Source of the DNA: a virus
Direction: 5' to 3' (one strand)
Length of the DNA: 60,879 nucleotides
IMG/VR virus record: IMGVR_UViG_3300046000_009431
Coordinates: 1-60,879 of that record
Part shown: one piece after another, positions 16,602 through 25,654 of the stretch
Layout: each line of letters begins with the position of its first letter
Numbering within the stretch: position 1 is the stretch's first letter
Notes under the pieces: model-generated
What the model was told of the DNA's origin: nothing
The model's database searches: none
Seen by the model: the letters and a program-made list of their open reading frames with translations, nothing else
Made by a program: the position numbers and the translations under genes

Positions 16602-18278
16602 TTGGCTAAATTTTCATTATTCGGTTTTAAAATAGGGAAAGATACACCAGCACAGGAAGTGCTACCTTCTTTTTCAGCTCCAGTACTAGATGATGGTGCA
16701 GTTACTATAACTGCAGCAGCGCATTATGGTACCACTATTGATTTAGATTCAAATTATAAAAATGATGTAGAGTTAATTACTCGATATCGCGAAATGGCTA
16801 TGCAACCAGAAATTGAAAGTGCTGTTGATGATATTATTAATGAAGCAATTATCAATGAAGATGGAGTTATTATAAAATTAAAATTAGATAATTTGAAAGT
16901 TGCACCTAAAATAAAGAAAGCTATTGAAGATGAATTTGATAATATCTTGACTCTTTTGAATTTTAAACAATTGGGTCAAGATATCTTTAGAAGATATTAT
17001 ATTGATGGAAGAATGTATTATAATATTATTCTCGATAAAGCAAATCCAAATGCAGGTATTCAAGAATTAAGATATACAGATCCAAGAAAAATTACAAAAA
17101 TTCGCGAAATTAAAAAAGTAAAAGATCAAACTACTGGTTATGATATTGTTGCTGGTTATGTTGAATATTATATCTATTCTGATACTATATCAACAAAATC
17201 TAACTTAACAAATTCTGGATTAAGAATTGCTCCAGATTCAATGATTTGCGTTACATCAGGTTTATTGGACGCAAAAAGATCAATTATATTAAGTAACTTA
17301 CATAAATGCATTAAACCTCTAAATCAATTAAGAATGATCGAGGATGCTAGCGTAATTTACAAAGTATCAAGAGCTCCAGAAAGACGTATTTTTTATATTG
17401 ATGTTGGTAATCTACCTAAAATGAAGGCAGAACAATATCTTAAAGATATTATGACAAAATATAAAAATAAAGTCGTTTATGATGCTACAACAGGTGAAAT
17501 CAGAGATGATAGAAGATTCCTTTCTATGATGGATGATTTCTGGTTACCTAGACGCTCTGATAATAAATCAACAGAAATTACTACATTACCATCTTCTGCT
17601 GCATTTGATGATATGTCAATGGTAGAATATTTCGAGAAAAAATTATATAAAGCACTTAATGTTCCATTTTCTAGATTAGTTCAACCCGATAGTGCATTTG
17701 ATGTTGGTACAAATCAAGTAATTTCTCGTGATGAAATTAAATTTGACAAATTTATCCAAAGATTAAGAAATAAATTTACTGACGTGTTTGATCAAGCATT
17801 AAAAGTTCAATGCCAATTAAAAGGTATTTGCTCTGATGATGAGTTTGATGTATACAAACAAGATTTCGATTATGAATTTGTTAGAGATAATAATTATGCT
17901 GAAATGAAAGATTCAGAATTATTACAGAATAGATTAAATTTATTGGCAGTTGTTGATCCATATAAAGGCGTTTATTATTCTCAAGAATGGATCCAAAAAA
18001 ATATCCTTAAAATGGATGACGATGAAATCGAACAAATGCAAAAACAAATTGCACAAGAAATTAAAGATCAAGTATATCCGGACCCAAAATTAATGAATGA
18101 TCCAATGGCGGGATTAGGCGGAGATCCAGGAGTTCCCGGAGAAGATCCTAATGCTGATCCAGATGGAGATGGTGTACCTAACGATGAAGATGCAAATGAT
18201 CAAGATCCATCTGTAGGTAGATCTCCTTCAGGAAATAAAAAATCAAATAAACAAGCGCAGAATCCGTACTATGACTAA
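16602..18278 (+). CDS. gp20: Portal vertex protein gp20
   Basis: 558 residues (T4: 524). It matches T4 gp20 along its length: ITRYREMAMQPEIESAVDDI, FRRYYIDGRMYYNII, RAPERRIFYIDVGNLPK, and DDFWLPRRSDNKSTEITTLP. The start is TTG at 16602 with AAAGG upstream; no ATG lies before the conserved region. A weak start may suit a protein needed at only twelve copies per head. A hydrophilic Asp/Pro/Gly-rich tail (DPNADPDGDGVPNDEDAND) is added at the C-terminus. It overlaps the next gene. Confidence 0.96.
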   Translation: MAKFSLFGFKIGKDTPAQEVLPSFSAPVLDDGAVTITAAAHYGTTIDLDSNYKNDVELITRYREMAMQPEIESAVDDIINEAIINEDGVIIKLKLDNLKVAPKIKKAIEDEFDNILTLLNFKQLGQDIFRRYYIDGRMYYNIILDKANPNAGIQELRYTDPRKITKIREIKKVKDQTTGYDIVAGYVEYYIYSDTISTKSNLTNSGLRIAPDSMICVTSGLLDAKRSIILSNLHKCIKPLNQLRMIEDASVIYKVSRAPERRIFYIDVGNLPKMKAEQYLKDIMTKYKNKVVYDATTGEIRDDRRFLSMMDDFWLPRRSDNKSTEITTLPSSAAFDDMSMVEYFEKKLYKALNVPFSRLVQPDSAFDVGTNQVISRDEIKFDKFIQRLRNKFTDVFDQALKVQCQLKGICSDDEFDVYKQDFDYEFVRDNNYAEMKDSELLQNRLNLLAVVDPYKGVYYSQEWIQKNILKMDDDEIEQMQKQIAQEIKDQVYPDPKLMNDPMAGLGGDPGVPGEDPNADPDGDGVPNDEDANDQDPSVGRSPSGNKKSNKQAQNPYYD

Positions 18279-18672
18279 AACATTACATAAAGATTTACCT
18301 CAGGTTCTAATTCTAAAAAGAACTTATGTCCAAAGATTCCCTAACGGGCAACAAGTAGCTTTGTATCACTCGGAGCACTTAAATCAATTTATTACTGTTC
18401 CTTTGGACGGTTCTAGCTTTTCTAATACAACAGAATCAGTTTTAGAAAAGTTAACACAAATATCAGAGAATGATGATATAGGAGTTATTATATTTGACGA
18501 CCAGTCGGAGTTAAATATAAATAAAGAATGCGCTGATGTAATTTTAAATTTCATCAACAATAATGAAGAATTAGCAGAAGAATTACACGTTTCAGATAAA
18601 AGTTTCTTAGAAATTTTGGAACAGGCTGCTCAATTACAATCAACAGATTTATCGGAAGAATCTGGTCAATAA
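18271..18672 (+). CDS. Hypothetical protein in the prohead-core position (between gp20 and gp21)
   Basis: 133 residues; ATG overlaps the end of gp20. Acidic C-terminal half (NNNEELAEELHVSDKSF, then LSEESGQ). In T4 the slot between 20 and 21 is held by the small prohead core genes 67 and 68. This protein does not obviously match either, but its position suggests a prohead core or scaffold accessory. Function unproven. Confidence 0.75.
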   Translation: MTKTLHKDLPQVLILKRTYVQRFPNGQQVALYHSEHLNQFITVPLDGSSFSNTTESVLEKLTQISENDDIGVIIFDDQSELNINKECADVILNFINNNEELAEELHVSDKSFLEILEQAAQLQSTDLSEESGQ

Positions 18673-18688
18673 CAGGAGTTAACAAACG

Positions 18689-19330
18689 ATGAAATTGTTA
18701 AATGAGTTTACCGAAACAGAAGTTCTTGTAGAAGAAGCTAACGGTAAAAAGAATCATACTATTAAAGGTTATTTCATTCATTGTAATGAACAAAACAGAA
18801 ATGGTAGAGTTTATGTAAAAGAGCATATGCTACCTGAAGTAACAAGATATAAAAGAGATTATATTGATACTCGTAGATCTTTAGGTGAATTGTCTCACCC
18901 AGAAGGACCGCAAATTAATCCAGATAAAGTATCTCACCTTATTACCAAATTGGATTTTGATGATCACCGTTGTTATGGTGAAGCTAAAGTTTTAGATACT
19001 CCCAATGGAAATATCGTAAAATCATTTATTGATGCTGGCGTAAATTTTGGCGTATCAACAAGAGGATTGGGTTCTATCAAAGAATCTAATGGAATTAAAT
19101 ACGTCCAACCAGATTTTCGTTTAGTAACAGTTGATATTGTATTAGATCCATCAGGTAAAGATTGCTATGTTGAAGGTTTAATGGAAGGAAAGGAATGGAT
19201 GTTTATTGAAGGTAAAGGTTGGGTTGAACAATATCTTGAAGAATCAAGAGATACTTTAAGAAAACTTACAGCTAAAGAAGTTGAACCGATGGCTCTTAAA
19301 ATCTTCGAAAACTTTTTAAGAAAACTCTAA
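18689..19330 (+). CDS. gp21: Prohead core protease gp21
   Basis: 213 residues (T4: 212). HTIKGYFIHCNEQNRNGRVY and GELSHPEGPQIN supply the conserved fold and likely catalytic His; FGVSTRGLGS carries the nucleophilic Ser. gp21 is the serine protease that cleaves scaffold, gp23 and internal proteins at (L/I)xE sites during head maturation. Candidate targets in this window are gp23 (LME, residues 51-53) and the decapeptide leaders of the genes at 56087 and 60212. Confidence 0.94.
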   Translation: MKLLNEFTETEVLVEEANGKKNHTIKGYFIHCNEQNRNGRVYVKEHMLPEVTRYKRDYIDTRRSLGELSHPEGPQINPDKVSHLITKLDFDDHRCYGEAKVLDTPNGNIVKSFIDAGVNFGVSTRGLGSIKESNGIKYVQPDFRLVTVDIVLDPSGKDCYVEGLMEGKEWMFIEGKGWVEQYLEESRDTLRKLTAKEVEPMALKIFENFLRKL

Positions 19331-19346
19331 TACAAAATTTAATTTA

Positions 19347-19354
19347 TATAAATA
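19347..19354 (+). promoter_or_regulatory. T4-type late promoter (TATAAATA) for gp22-gp23
   Basis: Perfect TATAAATA 32 bases upstream of the gp22 ATG, after the gp21 stop. It would drive scaffold and major capsid genes as one late unit ending at the terminator at 21847. Confidence 0.8.
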
Positions 19355-19385
19355 ATTATTATAAAAATCTAATAGGAGATATTTG

Positions 19386-20465
19386 ATGTCACAAGATAAA
19401 AATTTAAATCTTTCTGAAGCTGCAATGGATATTCTAAACAGCAACAGAAAAGACAAAGGCGCTAAACAAGATAAATTTGGCGAAGGCGAAAAATTACATG
19501 ATACAGTTAATAAAACAACAGGTCATGATGTAGGAAATGCTGATTGGGAAAAATTGAGTGTTGAAGCTCCATCTGCAACTCCTCCAGGTCAAACACCACC
19601 TGTTGGCGCTGAACCAATGAAAAAATTAGCTCCACAACCAGCTGAAGCTTCTTCTAAAGTTGATACAAAAGTAAATCTTCATCCTAAAAAAGGTGTTAAT
19701 GAAGAAGGCGAACCAGACGAAGATGAAGAAGAAGTAAACGAAGATATCGCAGCATTAATGGCTGGCGAAAACTTATCAGAAAGTTTTAAACGTAAAGCAT
19801 CTGCTATTTTTGAAGCTGCTGTTAAATCTAAAGTTGGTGAATTAGCTGAAGAATTAGAAGCGCATTATGTTGCGCAATTTGAAGAAGCTTATGAAGATAT
19901 GAAAGAAGATTTCACTGATAAAGTTGACGAATATTTAGATTACGTTACTGAATCGTGGATGGAAGAAAATAAATTAGCAGTTGAATCAGGCTTAAGAACT
20001 GAAATTGCAGAAGGCTTTATTGAGTCTTTGAAAACCGTATTCGAAGAACACTATATCGATATTCCTGAAGAAAAATTCGATGTAGTAGAAGAATTAGCTT
20101 CTAAAGTAGAGGCATTAGAAAAACAAGTTAATGAAGAAATGAATAAAAACATTAACTTGAAACAAAAATTGTCAGAACAAAAGAAAGTTGAAGCTCTTCA
20201 CGCAGTATGTGAAGGATTAACATTATCTCAAGCTGAAAAAATTAAAACTATCGCAGAGAGCGTAGAATTTGTAAGCGAAAATGATTTTGTTACACAAATG
20301 GAAGATATTAAAGAATCTTATTTCTCAGCATCTACCGTTAAACCAGCTTCTATCGAATCTTTAAATGACGTTATTGACTTAAATGAAGAAGTAAAACCAG
20401 CAAAAAGAGTTGATCCAACAATTGCTGCTTATGCTTCACGTATTTCACAAACAATTTTAAAATAA
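19386..20465 (+). CDS. gp22: Prohead scaffolding protein gp22
   Basis: 359 residues from ATG 19386 (AGGAG seven bases upstream); the TTG one codon earlier is not needed. Very acidic and mostly helical, with a Pro-rich N-terminal region (about 60-100), a run EDEEEVNED, and long coiled-coil segments (VVEELASKVEALEKQV). T4 gp22 (269 residues) forms the core around which gp23 assembles and is then degraded by gp21. Placed between gp21 and gp23 as in T4. Confidence 0.92.
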   Translation: MSQDKNLNLSEAAMDILNSNRKDKGAKQDKFGEGEKLHDTVNKTTGHDVGNADWEKLSVEAPSATPPGQTPPVGAEPMKKLAPQPAEASSKVDTKVNLHPKKGVNEEGEPDEDEEEVNEDIAALMAGENLSESFKRKASAIFEAAVKSKVGELAEELEAHYVAQFEEAYEDMKEDFTDKVDEYLDYVTESWMEENKLAVESGLRTEIAEGFIESLKTVFEEHYIDIPEEKFDVVEELASKVEALEKQVNEEMNKNINLKQKLSEQKKVEALHAVCEGLTLSQAEKIKTIAESVEFVSENDFVTQMEDIKESYFSASTVKPASIESLNDVIDLNEEVKPAKRVDPTIAAYASRISQTILK

Positions 20466-20492
20466 AAATAAAAATTTAAGGAGTTTATCTAA

Positions 20493-21815
20493 ATGGCTTT
20501 ATTAAACGAAGAATTGCAAAATAAATGGAGTCCAGTTCTGGATCATCCAGAATTAGCAAAAATTACTGATCCATACAAAAAAGCAGTTACTGCAATTGTA
20601 TTGGAAAATCAACAAGCAGCGATGGATTCAGATCGCGAAACATTGATGGAAGGAACACCAACTAATACAACTGGTGGTATTTCTAACTTCGATCCAATTT
20701 TAATCAGTTTAGTACGTCGTGCTTTACCTAACTTGATTGCATATGACGTAGCTGGCGTTCAACCAATGACTGGTCCTACTGGATTAATCTTTGCTTTACG
20801 CTCACGTTATGGCGCTCAAGGTAACGGTACATTCCCTAACGGTGGCGGTAACGAAGCATTCTATAACGAAGCTAATACTATTTTCTCTGGTATTATCGGC
20901 ACAGGTGGTTCAACTGCAAATTCAGCTGTAGGTTCTACAGGTCCATTAGCTAATTCAGCTTTTGATACTGGACAAGCAATGACAACTGCTATGGGTGAAG
21001 TATTAGGCGATGGTGCTGGTACTGTATTCGGCGAAATGTCAATTTCAATCGAAAAAGTTACTGTTTCTGCTAGAACTCGTGCATTGAAAGCTGAATACAG
21101 CTTAGAAATGGCTCAAGATTTGAAAGCAATTCATGGTTTGGATGCTGAAACTGAATTATCAAACGTTTTATCTACAGAAATTCTTGCTGAGATGAACCGC
21201 GAAGTAATTCGTACAATCTATACAGTAGCTAAAGCTGGTGCTCAATTCGGTACAGTTACTCCAGGCGTATTCGACTTAGATACAGACTCAAATGGTCGTT
21301 GGTCAGTTGAAAGATTTAAAGGTTTGATTTATCATATCGAAAGAGAAGCTAATCAAATCGCTAAAACAACTCGTAGAGGAAAAGGTAACATCTTAATCGT
21401 TTCTTCTGACGTTGCTTCTGCTCTAGCAATGGCTGGCGTATTACAATATACTCCTGCATTATCAGCTGACTTACAAGTTGATGATACTGGTAATACATAT
21501 GCTGGTTTGTTACATGGTCGTATCAAAGTTTATATTGATCCTTACTTCGGTGGTTCATACCAAAACGTTGAATTATGTACAGTTGGTTATAAAGGTACAA
21601 GTCCTTATGACTCTGGTTTATTCTACTGCCCATACGTTCCTTTACAAATGGTTCGTGCAGTTGATCCAGGTACTTTCCAACCAAAAATCGGCTTTAAAAC
21701 TCGTTACGGTTTAGTAGCAAATCCATTCGCTGAAGGTACAACCCAAGGTCAAGGTTTGATTACTCCACGTAGCAACAACTATTACAGAATCTTTGCTGTG
21801 AAAAACTTAATGTAA
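20493..21815 (+). CDS. gp23: Major capsid protein gp23
   Basis: 440 residues (T4: 521), ribosome site AAGGAG. LLNEELQNKWSPVLDHPELA is the usual propeptide start; the cleavable region ends at LMEG (residues 51-54), a fit for gp21. Mature-form landmarks include LVRRALPNLIAYDVAGVQPM and GPTGLIFALRSRYG. Shorter than T4 mainly in the insertion region. A double hairpin terminator follows, giving a defined end to this abundant message. Confidence 0.98.
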   Translation: MALLNEELQNKWSPVLDHPELAKITDPYKKAVTAIVLENQQAAMDSDRETLMEGTPTNTTGGISNFDPILISLVRRALPNLIAYDVAGVQPMTGPTGLIFALRSRYGAQGNGTFPNGGGNEAFYNEANTIFSGIIGTGGSTANSAVGSTGPLANSAFDTGQAMTTAMGEVLGDGAGTVFGEMSISIEKVTVSARTRALKAEYSLEMAQDLKAIHGLDAETELSNVLSTEILAEMNREVIRTIYTVAKAGAQFGTVTPGVFDLDTDSNGRWSVERFKGLIYHIEREANQIAKTTRRGKGNILIVSSDVASALAMAGVLQYTPALSADLQVDDTGNTYAGLLHGRIKVYIDPYFGGSYQNVELCTVGYKGTSPYDSGLFYCPYVPLQMVRAVDPGTFQPKIGFKTRYGLVANPFAEGTTQGQGLITPRSNNYYRIFAVKNLM

Positions 21816-21820
21816 TTTAG

Positions 21821-21867
21821 TTTTGTTTCATGGATGAAACAAAAAAGGGAGCTTCGGCTCCCTTTTT
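21821..21867 (+). terminator. Double hairpin, bidirectional terminator between gp23 and the minus-strand glycosyltransferase
   Basis: First hairpin 21821-21844 (TTTTGTTTCAT and its complement). Second at 21847-21862: GGGAGC, loop TTCG, GCTCCC, followed by TTTTT on the plus strand and preceded by A6, so it works in both directions. It separates the convergent late head operon and the minus-strand modification gene. Confidence 0.9.
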
Positions 21868-21879
21868 CTATTTGGGAGT

Positions 21880-22689
21880 TTAGAAAAAACTATCTAAATC
21901 AAAAGACGTGGATCTTTGATATTTACCTCCACTGGTATCTCGTAAACGTAATTCAGCATGACCTGTAGTTTCACGAACATATTTTGTACATAAATCAGGA
22001 AATCTACGAACCAAATCATCAGCACTTTTATCAATACGCTCAAGAGTTCGTTCAACTTGCATTCCTCCATCTTCAGTATAATATTTTGATATAACAGTAA
22101 TATTATCTAATCGCGAAACTGACCCATCAAGAACATAATGTTGAAGAGTTCTTTCAAAATCTTCTTTGTCACATAATTGAACCATACGATCTTGATGTTT
22201 ATCGTTAATGCAGCCCCACAGCGACCCAATGCAGTAATATAAACCAGTCTTAGGGGTATAACTCATAAAAAACGCATTCGACGCTGCATAGACACCACAG
22301 AGCTTATTTTCGTTCTCCTGCATAATATTATACATTGGCTCAAATACTTCTTTATGGATATCTTCAATTGGCTCCATTTTCTTTTCATCAGCAGGAGCTT
22401 TGCGCATAATACTCGATAAATCATCATCAAAATTTACAACAAATTCCCCCTCATCATAATAATTTCTAATAAAGTTTCTAATCGGTCCCATACCAACAAC
22501 GCCTACAACAATATTTTTGTTATAAATGTTATCTTTTAATGATGTTTCGTATGCAGTCTTTTCGACATCATTAGCAACAAAGATTGTTACTGTACTTGGA
22601 TCTACATTATATTTCTCCAATACACTTAAAGTTTTATCTCTAAGCGTATCAGATCGTTTATACGAAGGAATTGCAATATTCAATTTCAT
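21880..22689 (-). CDS. TET-associated-type glycosyltransferase (DNA base hypermodification)
   Basis: 269 residues. GT-A fold signs: NIAIPSYKRSDTLRDKTLS at the N-terminus, GPIRNFIRNYY, and the metal-binding FDDDLSS (Asp88-90). This pattern fits the phage glycosyltransferases found next to TET/JBP dioxygenases, which attach sugar to oxidised pyrimidines in DNA; the partner dioxygenase lies upstream on the same strand. It has its own host-type promoter, unlike the surrounding late genes. The C-terminus FDLDSFF resembles a sliding-clamp-binding tail. Family assignment is from motif and context, not a search. Confidence 0.78.
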   Translation of the reverse strand: MKLNIAIPSYKRSDTLRDKTLSVLEKYNVDPSTVTIFVANDVEKTAYETSLKDNIYNKNIVVGVVGMGPIRNFIRNYYDEGEFVVNFDDDLSSIMRKAPADEKKMEPIEDIHKEVFEPMYNIMQENENKLCGVYAASNAFFMSYTPKTGLYYCIGSLWGCINDKHQDRMVQLCDKEDFERTLQHYVLDGSVSRLDNITVISKYYTEDGGMQVERTLERIDKSADDLVRRFPDLCTKYVRETTGHAELRLRDTSGGKYQRSTSFDLDSFF

Positions 22690-22719
22690 AATCTACCCTT
22701 TAATTTTAACTAAAAATAA

Positions 22720-22727
22720 TATAAATA
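22720..22727 (+). promoter_or_regulatory. Possible late promoter (TATAAATA) upstream of the GIY-YIG gene
   Basis: Perfect TATAAATA, 108 bases before the GIY-YIG ATG and overlapping the minus-strand promoter of the glycosyltransferase. The distance is longer than at other late genes and the region is very AT-rich, so it may be chance. Confidence 0.35.
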
Positions 22728-22728
22728 T

Positions 22729-22756
22729 ATTATACTATATTATTTTGATATTGTAA
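22729..22756 (-). promoter_or_regulatory. Host sigma70-type promoter for the glycosyltransferase
   Basis: On the minus strand: TTTACA (22751-22756), 16-base spacer, TATAAT (22729-22734), 40 bases before the ATG at 22689. Suggests expression by host RNA polymerase before late transcription. Confidence 0.75.
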
Positions 22757-22835
22757 AGCAAAAAAAAATGCTTATCACGATCCTGGCAGATCTATAAGCT
22801 CTAAACATTCGTTTTAACATTCATAGAGAATATCA

Positions 22836-23558
22836 ATGCCCAGCAAAAATATTTATACAAATAAAAATAAATTTACCTTAAACTATTATGTTTATGCATA
22901 CATAAGAACAATCGATTCAATAACAGCAAAAAGCGGCACGCCATATTATATAGGAAAAGGTATAAAAAATAGAGCATTTAAAAAACACGGAAAAGTTCCT
23001 GTTCCTAAAGACAAAAATTATATAGTTTTTGTTGAAACTAATTTAACAGAAATCGGTGCATTAGCTATAGAACGAAAATTAATTAAATGGTATGGAAGAA
23101 AAGATTTAGGAACAGGAATTCTATTAAATAGAACTGATGGCGGAGACGGGATATCAAATCCATCAATATGTATTCGTAAAAAAATATCTATAGGGCAAAA
23201 AAATAGAATAATATCTGACAGCGAAAAACAAAATACAGCAAAAAGAATGATCGGTAATACATATGGAACTGGGAAAAATTTAAAAAACACTAATGCAGCA
23301 GGAAAAAGGTCAAAACAAGCTATAGAAAATTCAGCTTTAGCGCATAGAAAAATTTATAATATAATTTCTCCTAATGGAAAGAATTATTTTATTTTAGGGT
23401 TAAAACAAATATGTAAGAAATTAAATTTAAATTATAGTGGTATGTTAAATGTATCAAGAGGAATAAAATTACACCAAAATGGATGGAAATGTATTAAGGT
23501 TGGGAAGATACAAGATTTCCCCAACCTTAATTTAACTTCTCTAGAAGAAATCTTCTAA
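22836..23558 (+). CDS. GIY-YIG homing endonuclease inserted in the modification cassette
   Basis: 240 residues. The GIY-YIG core is visible as YVYAYIR, then TPYYIGKG with NRAFKKHG, and [12 protein letters not shown]. The C-terminal part ([20 protein letters not shown], then [16 protein letters not shown]) is a NUMOD1-like DNA-binding region. It lies opposite to and between the two modification genes, and its last 18 bases overlap the 3' end of the dioxygenase gene antiparallel. Likely a mobile gene; nearby DNA of the dioxygenase or glycosyltransferase could be its target. Confidence 0.85.
   Translation: MPSKNIYTNKNKFTLNYYVYAYIRTIDSITAKSGTPYYIGKGIKNRAFKKHGKVPVPKDKNYIVFVETNLTEIGALAIERKLIKWYGRKDLGTGILLNRTDGGDGISNPSICIRKKISIGQKNRIISDSEKQNTAKRMIGNTYGTGKNLKNTNAAGKRSKQAIENSALAHRKIYNIISPNGKNYFILGLKQICKKLNLNYSGMLNVSRGIKLHQNGWKCIKVGKIQDFPNLNLTSLEEIF
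23494..23530. terminator. 11-bp hairpin at the convergent gene ends
   Basis: TTAAGGTTGGG (23494-23504) pairs perfectly with CCCAACCTTAA (23520-23530). It lies in the last codons of the GIY-YIG gene and just beyond the 3' end of the minus-strand dioxygenase gene, so it can serve transcripts from both sides. No strong U-run follows on either strand. Confidence 0.6.
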
Positions 23559-24959
23559 TCCATTACATTCGTTTGCAGATTTTAACCAAGGGTGACGTTC
23601 AATTAACCATTTTTCTCCAACGTCGCCTTTTGCTTTTAAGAAATCATACCATTCTTTTGCTGCAGAATAATTATAGTTTTTATCTGGAGTATCAGCCCAC
23701 ATTCCTGGAGTAATACCATTCCAACGATATCTTTGGTTTGGATGATTTGGGTTTAATCTGCGACTATCAATAAATTCTCTTCTTGCATCTTCATAATCAT
23801 AAGACCCAAGTTCTAACATTTTTTCATGAAAAAAGGCTATAATAGAAATTCTTTCTGAATTTGGATTATTCTTTATCATTTCAGTATTGCCATGCAAACC
23901 TGCTTGATTATTTACTAATAATAAATCAGTAGGTCTAATATCAACTGCATACCCAATTTCAGGAAATACCAAATAACACCCAGAATAGTCATCATTATTG
24001 CTAATTACACAAAGATTAGCAAACCCGTTTTCCATATTAGCAGGATCGTAATGACCCGCTGTTCTAAAGTCTCTATTTACTGTAATTGTCGTAAATGGAG
24101 TATCCGGTACAACAAATCTTTGATCGATCGATTCTGCAGCACGTTTTTGATTACCATAACGCCATGGCAGCATATCTTTAAAACCTTTAGCTAAAGATTG
24201 TAAGAATGGATAAGACTTAGAAAACTTTTCTAGATTATCTCTTGTATAGGTAGTTGGTCTACCAAAAGGAATTCTAGGATATCTATCATACCAACCAGCA
24301 ATACCAGAATTTACGACATTAGCATAAGTCGTTTTACTAATCAATTTATCTAATACTCGTTGAGCTTCAGCTTTTGCTTCATCAATAGTTAATGCGCATA
24401 ATTTATCGATAAAGTCATTAAATACAAATTTCTCAGCTCTAATTTGCTCAGTCAACCAGACGACACCACGACTATCATCAGATTTAAGATTTTTATACTT
24501 AGCTCGTATTAAATCAACATCTGCCTTTGGCGTATATCCGCCAAATACTGAAGTCGAATTTTTATGTGCAAAGAATTCCAATAAATCAAATTGTTCATCA
24601 GTAACCCATTCTCTTCCTGCGCATGTAGCAGTTCTTGGACCACCAGCCATACCACGATTTTGCGTTTCAACAGCTGCATCGCGCAAACCAGCATAAGCGG
24701 CATCAGCTTCTTCTTTAGTAAAAAAGTTTTTACGAAATTTAAATACGATATTTTTTTCAGATAAGCCTTTTGAACAACCAGAACAATTCATATCATTATC
24801 GCAATTTTCTTCGGCAGTAAAATCTGCGCAATCTGGAGGAAGATATACATCTAAATCTTCTTCAACTAATATCTTATAATGGCTTTCATCAAGCCATTTA
24901 CCAACCAAATCGGGTCTTGGAGTTACCTCTTCTGGTCTTAAAACTACAACTTTTACCAT
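23541..24959 (-). CDS. TET/JBP-like 2OG-Fe(II) DNA-base dioxygenase
   Basis: 472 residues, ribosome site AGGAG. Catalytic domain about 285-385: [17 protein letters not shown] with His303 and Asp305, [26 protein letters not shown] with His356, and [13 protein letters not shown] with Arg370. This is the TET/JBP arrangement; such enzymes oxidise 5-methylpyrimidines in DNA to hydroxymethyl forms. [16 protein letters not shown] upstream is shared with phage members. Four N-terminal cysteines (44, 53, 59, 62) may bind zinc. The protein ends GLEDFF, a clamp-binding-like tail. Whether C or T is oxidised cannot be told. No cytosine methyltransferase is in the window. Confidence 0.85.
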   Translation of the reverse strand: MVKVVVLRPEEVTPRPDLVGKWLDESHYKILVEEDLDVYLPPDCADFTAEENCDNDMNCSGCSKGLSEKNIVFKFRKNFFTKEEADAAYAGLRDAAVETQNRGMAGGPRTATCAGREWVTDEQFDLLEFFAHKNSTSVFGGYTPKADVDLIRAKYKNLKSDDSRGVVWLTEQIRAEKFVFNDFIDKLCALTIDEAKAEAQRVLDKLISKTTYANVVNSGIAGWYDRYPRIPFGRPTTYTRDNLEKFSKSYPFLQSLAKGFKDMLPWRYGNQKRAAESIDQRFVVPDTPFTTITVNRDFRTAGHYDPANMENGFANLCVISNNDDYSGCYLVFPEIGYAVDIRPTDLLLVNNQAGLHGNTEMIKNNPNSERISIIAFFHEKMLELGSYDYEDARREFIDSRRLNPNHPNQRYRWNGITPGMWADTPDKNYNYSAAKEWYDFLKAKGDVGEKWLIERHPWLKSANECNGLEDFF

Positions 24960-24988
24960 CTATATCTCCTATTGTAAGATTCAAGTAT

Positions 24989-25017
24989 ATTGTACTACAT
25001 AACTTAAAAAAAGTAAA
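24989..25017 (-). promoter_or_regulatory. Host sigma70-type promoter for the TET/JBP-like gene
   Basis: On the minus strand: TTTACT (25012-25017), 17-base spacer, TACAAT (24989-24994), 29 bases before the ATG at 24959. It shares the intergenic gap with the divergent late promoter at 25040. Confidence 0.7.
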
Positions 25018-25039
25018 GCTTTTTTTGTATTTAGAATTT

Positions 25040-25047
25040 TATAAATA
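25040..25047 (+). promoter_or_regulatory. T4-type late promoter (TATAAATA) for the gp3-like gene
   Basis: Perfect TATAAATA 27 bases before the ATG at 25075. Confidence 0.8.
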
Positions 25048-25074
25048 CAAGTAAATAAATTATAAGGATTTTTT

Positions 25075-25614
25075 ATGGCTTTCGAAGATACAAACGTCTG
25101 TAATACCGATTTATTACAGTCATCGAAGTTTACTTTTATAATTCCAAGATTAACAGAGGTTCAGTTTTTCTGTCAAGCTGTTAATATTCCTGGAGTAAAC
25201 ACGCAAAGTACAGTTCAGTTATCTCCATTTAGGGATATGGGTGTTCCAGGCGATAAAATGGAATACGAAGATCTTAATGTAGAATTTCTTGTTGATGAAG
25301 AATTGCGCTCTTGGGCGTCAATTTATTATTGGATTAAAGGTTATACGCAAGCTGAAACTTGGGATGATTATAAAAATTTAGATAAATTATCAAAATATAG
25401 TCAATACGAATATTTAAATACTCCACAATATGCAGATGCATTATTAACAACATTATCTGCAGCTGACGATAAACCAAAAGTACAAATACATTTTATTGAT
25501 TTGTTTCCTGTATATGTTTCTGCTATACCTTTAGATGTTAGGATTAGTTCTGAAAAAATTATTACTGCTACAGCAACATTTAGATTTAAAAGGTATGAAA
25601 TAGCATTAGTTTAA
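25075..25614 (+). CDS. gp3: Tail-tube-fold protein, probable tail completion protein gp3
   Basis: 179 residues, ribosome site AAGGA. KFTFIIPRLTEVQFFCQAVN followed by IPGVNTQS and YEDLNVEFLVDEELRSWASI is the beta-barrel pattern shared by T4-type tube proteins, including gp19, gp54 and gp3. Its place between gp23 and uvsY is where T4-like marine phages carry gp3, the tube terminator. gp54 (tube initiator) is an alternative. A late promoter precedes it, as expected for a virion protein. Confidence 0.75.
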   Translation: MAFEDTNVCNTDLLQSSKFTFIIPRLTEVQFFCQAVNIPGVNTQSTVQLSPFRDMGVPGDKMEYEDLNVEFLVDEELRSWASIYYWIKGYTQAETWDDYKNLDKLSKYSQYEYLNTPQYADALLTTLSAADDKPKVQIHFIDLFPVYVSAIPLDVRISSEKIITATATFRFKRYEIALV

Positions 25615-25654
25615 TCGCCTATATATTTTTGTAATGTTTATTTGAGAATTTAAA

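Noticed and set aside
22852-22859. Minus-strand late promoter (TATTTATA on the plus strand) for the glycosyltransferase
   Set aside because: It is inside the GIY-YIG gene, more than 160 bases from the start; in such AT-rich DNA the octamer occurs by chance, and a good host-type promoter is nearer.
23541-23558. Counting the GIY-YIG C-terminus (SLEEIF) as another clamp-binding tail
   Set aside because: It is the antisense reading of the near-palindromic end of the dioxygenase gene, so the similarity may be a by-product of the overlap.
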